DNA of 64,000 nucleotides from a virus: IMG/VR virus record IMGVR_UViG_3300050821_010764, positions 62,001-126,000 of that record. One strand, written 5' to 3'. The position numbers were made by a program, and so were the translations under genes. Below the pieces are notes generated by a model, which did not search any database, was not told where the DNA came from, and worked only from the letters and a program-made list of their open reading frames with translations. Positions 60,801-64,000 of the stretch are shown here, one piece after another; the first letter of the stretch is position 1, and each line of letters starts with the position of its first letter.

Positions 60801-63800
60801 CAATAATGAAATTCTCACCATTCCATTTACTAGAGAGTTGTATTTCTCAGTAGACTTCCCAATCAATTGGGCATTGTGTATTAATTCTATTGGTGAATTA
60901 GTCACTATTCCATTAACAGATTTTGATTCTGTTTTGGGCACTCCTAATGATCCTACTAGGCTAGTAGTTCTAAAAAATGTTATTTCTAATACTACCTATA
61001 CGGTGGATTCAACTACATTTGCCAATCTTCTAAATAATAGAAAAGATTTGACCATACTGTATATTGTAGCTTCGACTGTCTCTATGACGCCAACGGTCTC
61101 ACTATCTGTTAAAGATGTAAGAAGATATGTAAATGATCAAGACTCCAATATCCCGGCAGTAGTTACCGATGACAACTCACAGGGTAACTTTAAAAACTTT
61201 GTATCGGCTGCGACATGGATCAAACTAGATAACAAATTTCAAAATACCATTCAAATTAAGGGAAGTCAATTTGCAACTGTAGATCCCGGTTTCTCAGCCG
61301 GTAATAGTGTCAATATCGTAGGTGGTGGAGTTGGAGCCATACTTACTTTTAATACTAATGTAGTGATGTTTAATGTGAATTTCAAAGATTTAGAAATTCA
61401 TTTTCTTGGAAACACGACTCTAACTAATGTTAATTTTGATAACTGTGTAGTTTACAATGGTGGACCATCTCATAATTTCACGGCTACTAACTGTATTCTA
61501 AACAGATGTACTATTACAGTTGATGGAACCGCAACTCTTACTAATGTGTTAATCAATAAATCTACTGCAACTTTCGAGAGCACTATTATTGCAAATACCA
61601 CCAGATTTACTGATAGCATATTAACCTTCCTAATTGGTGGAACTTTTACTAATGTAATCATCGATCCATCTACGATAACGATTGGTGGAACGATTACCAT
61701 CAATTCTTCTGCTACTATTACCGATTCGACTATCCTAGTTACTACCGTCCAAGCTTTTGTAATAAGCAATCTTTTCAGATTTGAAAGAAATCAAGTTACC
61801 TATACGGGAGCCCCAGGTGGAGGATATGACACCACCGATCTAGTTAATGCAGGTGGAGGCATGATTTATGCCAGTGTAGGAGCCAACTTATCAGATGTTA
61901 TTGTCAGAGATAATACATTCACTACGGCTCTGACCGATAGATTCTCCTTTTTCAGTTTGCAACTAACTAGCTTCTCTTCTGTTATTGAAAATATTGATGT
62001 TTCCAAAAACAAGTTTATTTCTACAGCTATGGTAGATGATTTGAGAGCAGTTATCTCAATTGTATCTACTCTGACTGCACCAGCTAGTCCGGGCGCCTAT
62101 CCAAGATCTCCTAAATTAGTCAATGTATTTATTGATGGTAATATGTGCAACGCTAATCAGATGATTGTTGTATCTGTCCAGCGTACTCCGGGCGTGGTTG
62201 CTATCACTGGAGGCATGTTAACTACTACCAGTACAAAGATTTCTAATAACACCTGTGGTACCATTGGATTTATCACGGCAGCAGCTTCCGCTTCCGATTT
62301 CTCTAACGTTACCTCTCCAAATATTGGATTGATACAAGATAAATCAGATCAATTAGTCATCAGTGGTAATGCTTGCAAGTTTATTGCTAATCTTGATTTT
62401 AGAGGCGATTATATTCCATTCAGAAGTACAGCATATCCAGGAAACAATATTGACTTTGTTGCAACTGGTACCGGCGCTTTCAGCATCTACAATAACACTG
62501 TCAATTGGATTCAAGTTGGTTGCAGCGCTTATACTGTGCTAAATGACGGTGGCATCATCACTAGCAATAGAGTGTCTCCCGCTAATCCTGCCTATTTAAA
62601 CAACTTTACCGACGCATTAGTTAGCGGTGTTACACCGGGCAATGTAGGCATTTTGTTAAGAAGAGAATTTAACGGTACTGGCACTACTCGTAGCATTATT
62701 GCCAATAACATAATTGTTCAGAAGAATCTATTTAATACTGTTGGTACCGCCGTTAGCTATTATTATGATGCGGCTTTGGTCTGTTTCAACAGTGCCAATA
62801 TTACTGGCAACTCTATCATTGGCGTAGTCAACACCCTAACTAACCCACTATCTCCGTTCTCTACTATATTGTATTTGGGACCATCAGGTAATATGATTGT
62901 TTCAGGTAATAATTTGGATAGAGCTGGTTTAGGAATTCAATCTTATGTAGCTACAGCGCCTGGTGCGGTCAACCAAGTCTCTGTTACGAATAACATTTTC
63001 GATAGCCAATTTATTGATGTAGCTAATACTATCGAAACGGTGGGGGTTAATATTCCTTCTGCATGGTCATTCCGCAATAATAGAAATCAGATTTTCTATA
63101 AAGAAATATCTTTGGTAGATGACTCTTTTGGTTTAGATGGTCTTTTTGGGGCAGGAGTACAAAACAACTCTTATCCAGCACATACTCAGCTAACTCTTTT
63201 TGCCGACCAAAGAACTGGTGCTGACGGTTTTATTACTGTTTTTAGACAAATTGGTCCGGCTAGCTATACAGAAATAGCTTCTGATCATTTTATTCAAGTA
63301 CAAGATTTCGGTCAAGGCGCAAGCCATACATTTGGCTGGACTAAGCGTGGGGCAATTGATCCTTACTTGCCAGATAATGTTAGAATTTTGAACGCTAGAA
63401 TTGGATATTTTGAAAGTACTTGGAATAGCGTTAATGCTTTGGATTACAATGCCGCCCCTGCTTATAACGTTGCTACTTTAACTATGTTCAGGTACAAAGA
63501 TTCGACAACTTCAAATGATCCTCTCAATGGAGTATTGAATGTTAGAGACCAAATAACGGCTCATGCAGGAAGTTTTGGAAATGATAATTCTGTTTTTGAT
63601 AACGTAGCCGCCTCTCATCATATTACATCTGCTGGTGATGAAACCAATATTAGAACAAATACCGTTATTATCACTGCCGATTTAACTGCTCATGATTTTA
63701 CTACCAATCAAAATTACAGAATAGGTTATTCGTTAGAACAAAACTTTAAAAAAGCAGCTCCCACAGATGGCAACTTCGTCTTTTTTGATTGGTCTCCAAT

Positions 63801-63825
63801 TGTTTTGAAGTGCATTTATCGTTAA
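57874..63825 (+). CDS. Giant tail fibre/adhesin with beta-helix, 1983 aa
   Basis: ATG 57874 behind GGTGAG. The N-terminus (SDFDDDTTLPFINDNLNDIGGEA) and the following RQDQIADDAEIPESKLRLDH region are of a type I believe begins large fibre or baseplate-linked proteins in giant phages. The centre is a long beta-rich region. Residues about 1150-1300 have short strand-turn repeats rich in Asn and Thr (NVNFKDLEIHFLGNTTLTNV, TNVLINKSTATFEST) consistent with a right-handed beta-helix, as in receptor-binding and depolymerase fibres. The C-terminal part is a mixed domain ending FDWSPIVLKCIYR. No catalytic triad is identifiable by eye. Confidence 0.75.
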   Translation: MSKFPSDFDDDTTLPFINDNLNDIGGEAINALRDVAFALEQNIGLGAAGTTNSIADRLGVSINPNGTIKASAIASLGLVTLPIRQDQIADDAEIPESKLRLDHRTQDLFNYIRDLSGDVNLALGWISVSGVKLEPHLIGAIYRHTMDQIDVTGDPIGFPFLKNKFRQFRNNLQSYNLVNDINNELLAHQWADGSNFTTGTVVTNNGSLFSANYGHTASGIFLNTTRFVNIPQIADDLQLFAEFIDESSILLLGTRIQNLYSNGISRVSRSSSLSIDGYGQSIIPMTPAIAYLKNIGSNSTPFDDIDRGDDIIEFKPLAAAKTSKSFDEQFALVKVGDIIRINYGTIETSFIIKEKKYIAASQKYLVRIAGKNLFYSPIAVARIDRPLVNNNKFGVLAIAPANNQFNQIPSLVVGSPRGAQALGVGFSSDEFNETHYLLYLALYPTGSPQDGYTILPGIDVTGNRGQTPGAYTLDSIVDATNAALRKPGFNYRFIAFSYQGEFGIMLADPYSDTAFSVLSAVVKPDGTFDAVATGIVFQNNVVDLFPVPPHTVAPDPLGFGPFGANIASPPFMLSYGSTEASQNPTRLFVPLKRNNYYVNGAEKERLNLQPGQALDGYGDGYWVGTIQVPLPVTGGRVEKVYRVAQDLSTSDLKIGKTLVVQSLGAGSLLDFGRFIIKDINFGCNPANFTDITVYDAVHAQGFSPTPTLGSDGNPANVALYFNSDSVSFNAETATDFVAVSPFKRHFEVYIDQFSNTFTHERGRMGISGSNIVIDTPTPVTLYGSTQPAKLDIIKISPKLRGYQFGPVTKINLNIIAFDSASGIYDGYLSSFDGSFHTHLGPTINGKKGEVTRFYDETNIDYIDVLFDITTIVGSFALQNIDIQLFPTLSLDDEVMLIGTCQLNDTTKFVNRVRDERQFGNTSEKELSTSALNFIALPERLLHFNGVIRGFDIVDVNAEVITLTGGQALVNGKFQLLNNEILTIPFTRELYFSVDFPINWALCINSIGELVTIPLTDFDSVLGTPNDPTRLVVLKNVISNTTYTVDSTTFANLLNNRKDLTILYIVASTVSMTPTVSLSVKDVRRYVNDQDSNIPAVVTDDNSQGNFKNFVSAATWIKLDNKFQNTIQIKGSQFATVDPGFSAGNSVNIVGGGVGAILTFNTNVVMFNVNFKDLEIHFLGNTTLTNVNFDNCVVYNGGPSHNFTATNCILNRCTITVDGTATLTNVLINKSTATFESTIIANTTRFTDSILTFLIGGTFTNVIIDPSTITIGGTITINSSATITDSTILVTTVQAFVISNLFRFERNQVTYTGAPGGGYDTTDLVNAGGGMIYASVGANLSDVIVRDNTFTTALTDRFSFFSLQLTSFSSVIENIDVSKNKFISTAMVDDLRAVISIVSTLTAPASPGAYPRSPKLVNVFIDGNMCNANQMIVVSVQRTPGVVAITGGMLTTTSTKISNNTCGTIGFITAAASASDFSNVTSPNIGLIQDKSDQLVISGNACKFIANLDFRGDYIPFRSTAYPGNNIDFVATGTGAFSIYNNTVNWIQVGCSAYTVLNDGGIITSNRVSPANPAYLNNFTDALVSGVTPGNVGILLRREFNGTGTTRSIIANNIIVQKNLFNTVGTAVSYYYDAALVCFNSANITGNSIIGVVNTLTNPLSPFSTILYLGPSGNMIVSGNNLDRAGLGIQSYVATAPGAVNQVSVTNNIFDSQFIDVANTIETVGVNIPSAWSFRNNRNQIFYKEISLVDDSFGLDGLFGAGVQNNSYPAHTQLTLFADQRTGADGFITVFRQIGPASYTEIASDHFIQVQDFGQGASHTFGWTKRGAIDPYLPDNVRILNARIGYFESTWNSVNALDYNAAPAYNVATLTMFRYKDSTTSNDPLNGVLNVRDQITAHAGSFGNDNSVFDNVAASHHITSAGDETNIRTNTVIITADLTAHDFTTNQNYRIGYSLEQNFKKAAPTDGNFVFFDWSPIVLKCIYR

Positions 63826-63833
63826 AGGAAAAA

Positions 63834-64000
63834 ATGAGCTTAGATGACAAATTCTTACTAATAAATCAAAAGTGTTCATGTATTGATCAGCCGCCTCGAT
63901 TAATTGATGGCTATGCTATAGTTAGAGAGCGCTGTTTACAATGTCATGGTAGGGGAGTTAAAACCTCTGAAATTTCATTGGCTGAATTAAAGGCTTGGTT
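63834..64000 (+). CDS. Partial zinc-ribbon-like protein, 3' truncated
   Basis: ATG 63834 after AAAGGA, eight bases past the fibre stop; the frame is open to the end of the window (55 codons). Visible sequence begins MSLDDKFLLINQKCSCIDQP and contains KCSC then CLQCHGRG. The CxC and CxxCxGxG pattern resembles a zinc-binding repeat like half of a DnaJ-type knuckle. Remaining sequence and function are not visible. Confidence 0.65.
   Translation, partial: MSLDDKFLLINQKCSCIDQPPRLIDGYAIVRERCLQCHGRGVKTSEISLAELKAW

Noticed and set aside
1-64000. tRNA genes, integrase, tail sheath or tape measure
   Set aside because: None were recognised by eye. Gaps are too short for most tRNAs, but a computed tRNA and profile search was not possible here.

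Overview
This 64 kb window reads as the late (virion and host-interaction) region of a large tailed double-stranded DNA phage. The evidence is a recognisable terminase large subunit, portal protein, putative maturation protease/scaffold and major capsid protein in canonical order, followed by about 28 kb of appendage, adhesin and fibre genes. There is no tail sheath, tube or tape measure, no replication gene and no integrase, and both edges cut through genes. The whole genome is therefore probably much larger than the window. Coding is A+T-rich and very tightly packed: stops and starts often overlap (TAATG, ATGA), Shine-Dalgarno sequences are good (AGAGGA, AAGGA, GGAGG), and no non-coding stretch exceeds about 120 bases. 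The host cannot be named from the sequence.

Layout. 1-8.7 kb: unrecognised virion-type genes, a candidate small terminase with an N-terminal helical DNA-binding-like region, a short CCA/poly(A)-polymerase-like nucleotidyltransferase and a zinc-knuckle protein. 8.7-12.6 kb: TerL and portal. 12.7-18.1 kb: a coiled protein, a lytic transglycosylase-like protein, a cysteine phosphatase with an HCxxGKDRTG loop, and small conserved genes. 18.1-23.3 kb: a 1188-residue protease-scaffold fusion with a probable nested scaffold start, a Ser/Asp/Lys repeat protein and two tandem paralogues. 23.3-30.5 kb: a set of large virion-type proteins, two of which are paralogous. 30.6-32.5 kb: a probable capsid accessory protein, the major capsid protein with a structured leader, and a strong terminator.

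32.5-33.8 kb (minus strand): a full-length CCA-adding enzyme with visibly different base composition. 33.9-43.8 kb: appendage genes built from a few shuffled N- and C-terminal modules, ending with a GH18-like TIM-barrel protein and a terminator. 43.9-48.8 kb: a patatin-like phospholipase, small virion-type proteins, a collagen-like fibre, an HNH protein, a cold-shock protein, and a minus-strand trio that includes a coiled-coil membrane-anchored protein. 48.9-53.5 kb: structural proteins flanking a minus-strand methyltransferase/2H-phosphoesterase pair and an HExxH protein. 53.6-64 kb: a tail fibre, three tandem glycine-rich adhesin-like proteins, a holin-like membrane protein, a 1983-residue fibre, and a truncated zinc-ribbon-like gene.

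How they work together. The plus-strand genes would build and fill the head (terminase, portal, protease/scaffold, capsid) and decorate the tail tip with adhesins and enzymes. The minus-strand islands (CCA enzyme, methyltransferase plus 2H phosphoesterase, the 47.8-48.8 kb trio) look like separately transcribed accessory cargo. The least-described features are a glycine-rich NEPTPG motif near the N-termini of two head-region proteins, a recurrent helical-hairpin module in at least six virion-type proteins, two CCA-type nucleotidyltransferases in one phage, and the module-shuffled appendage array.
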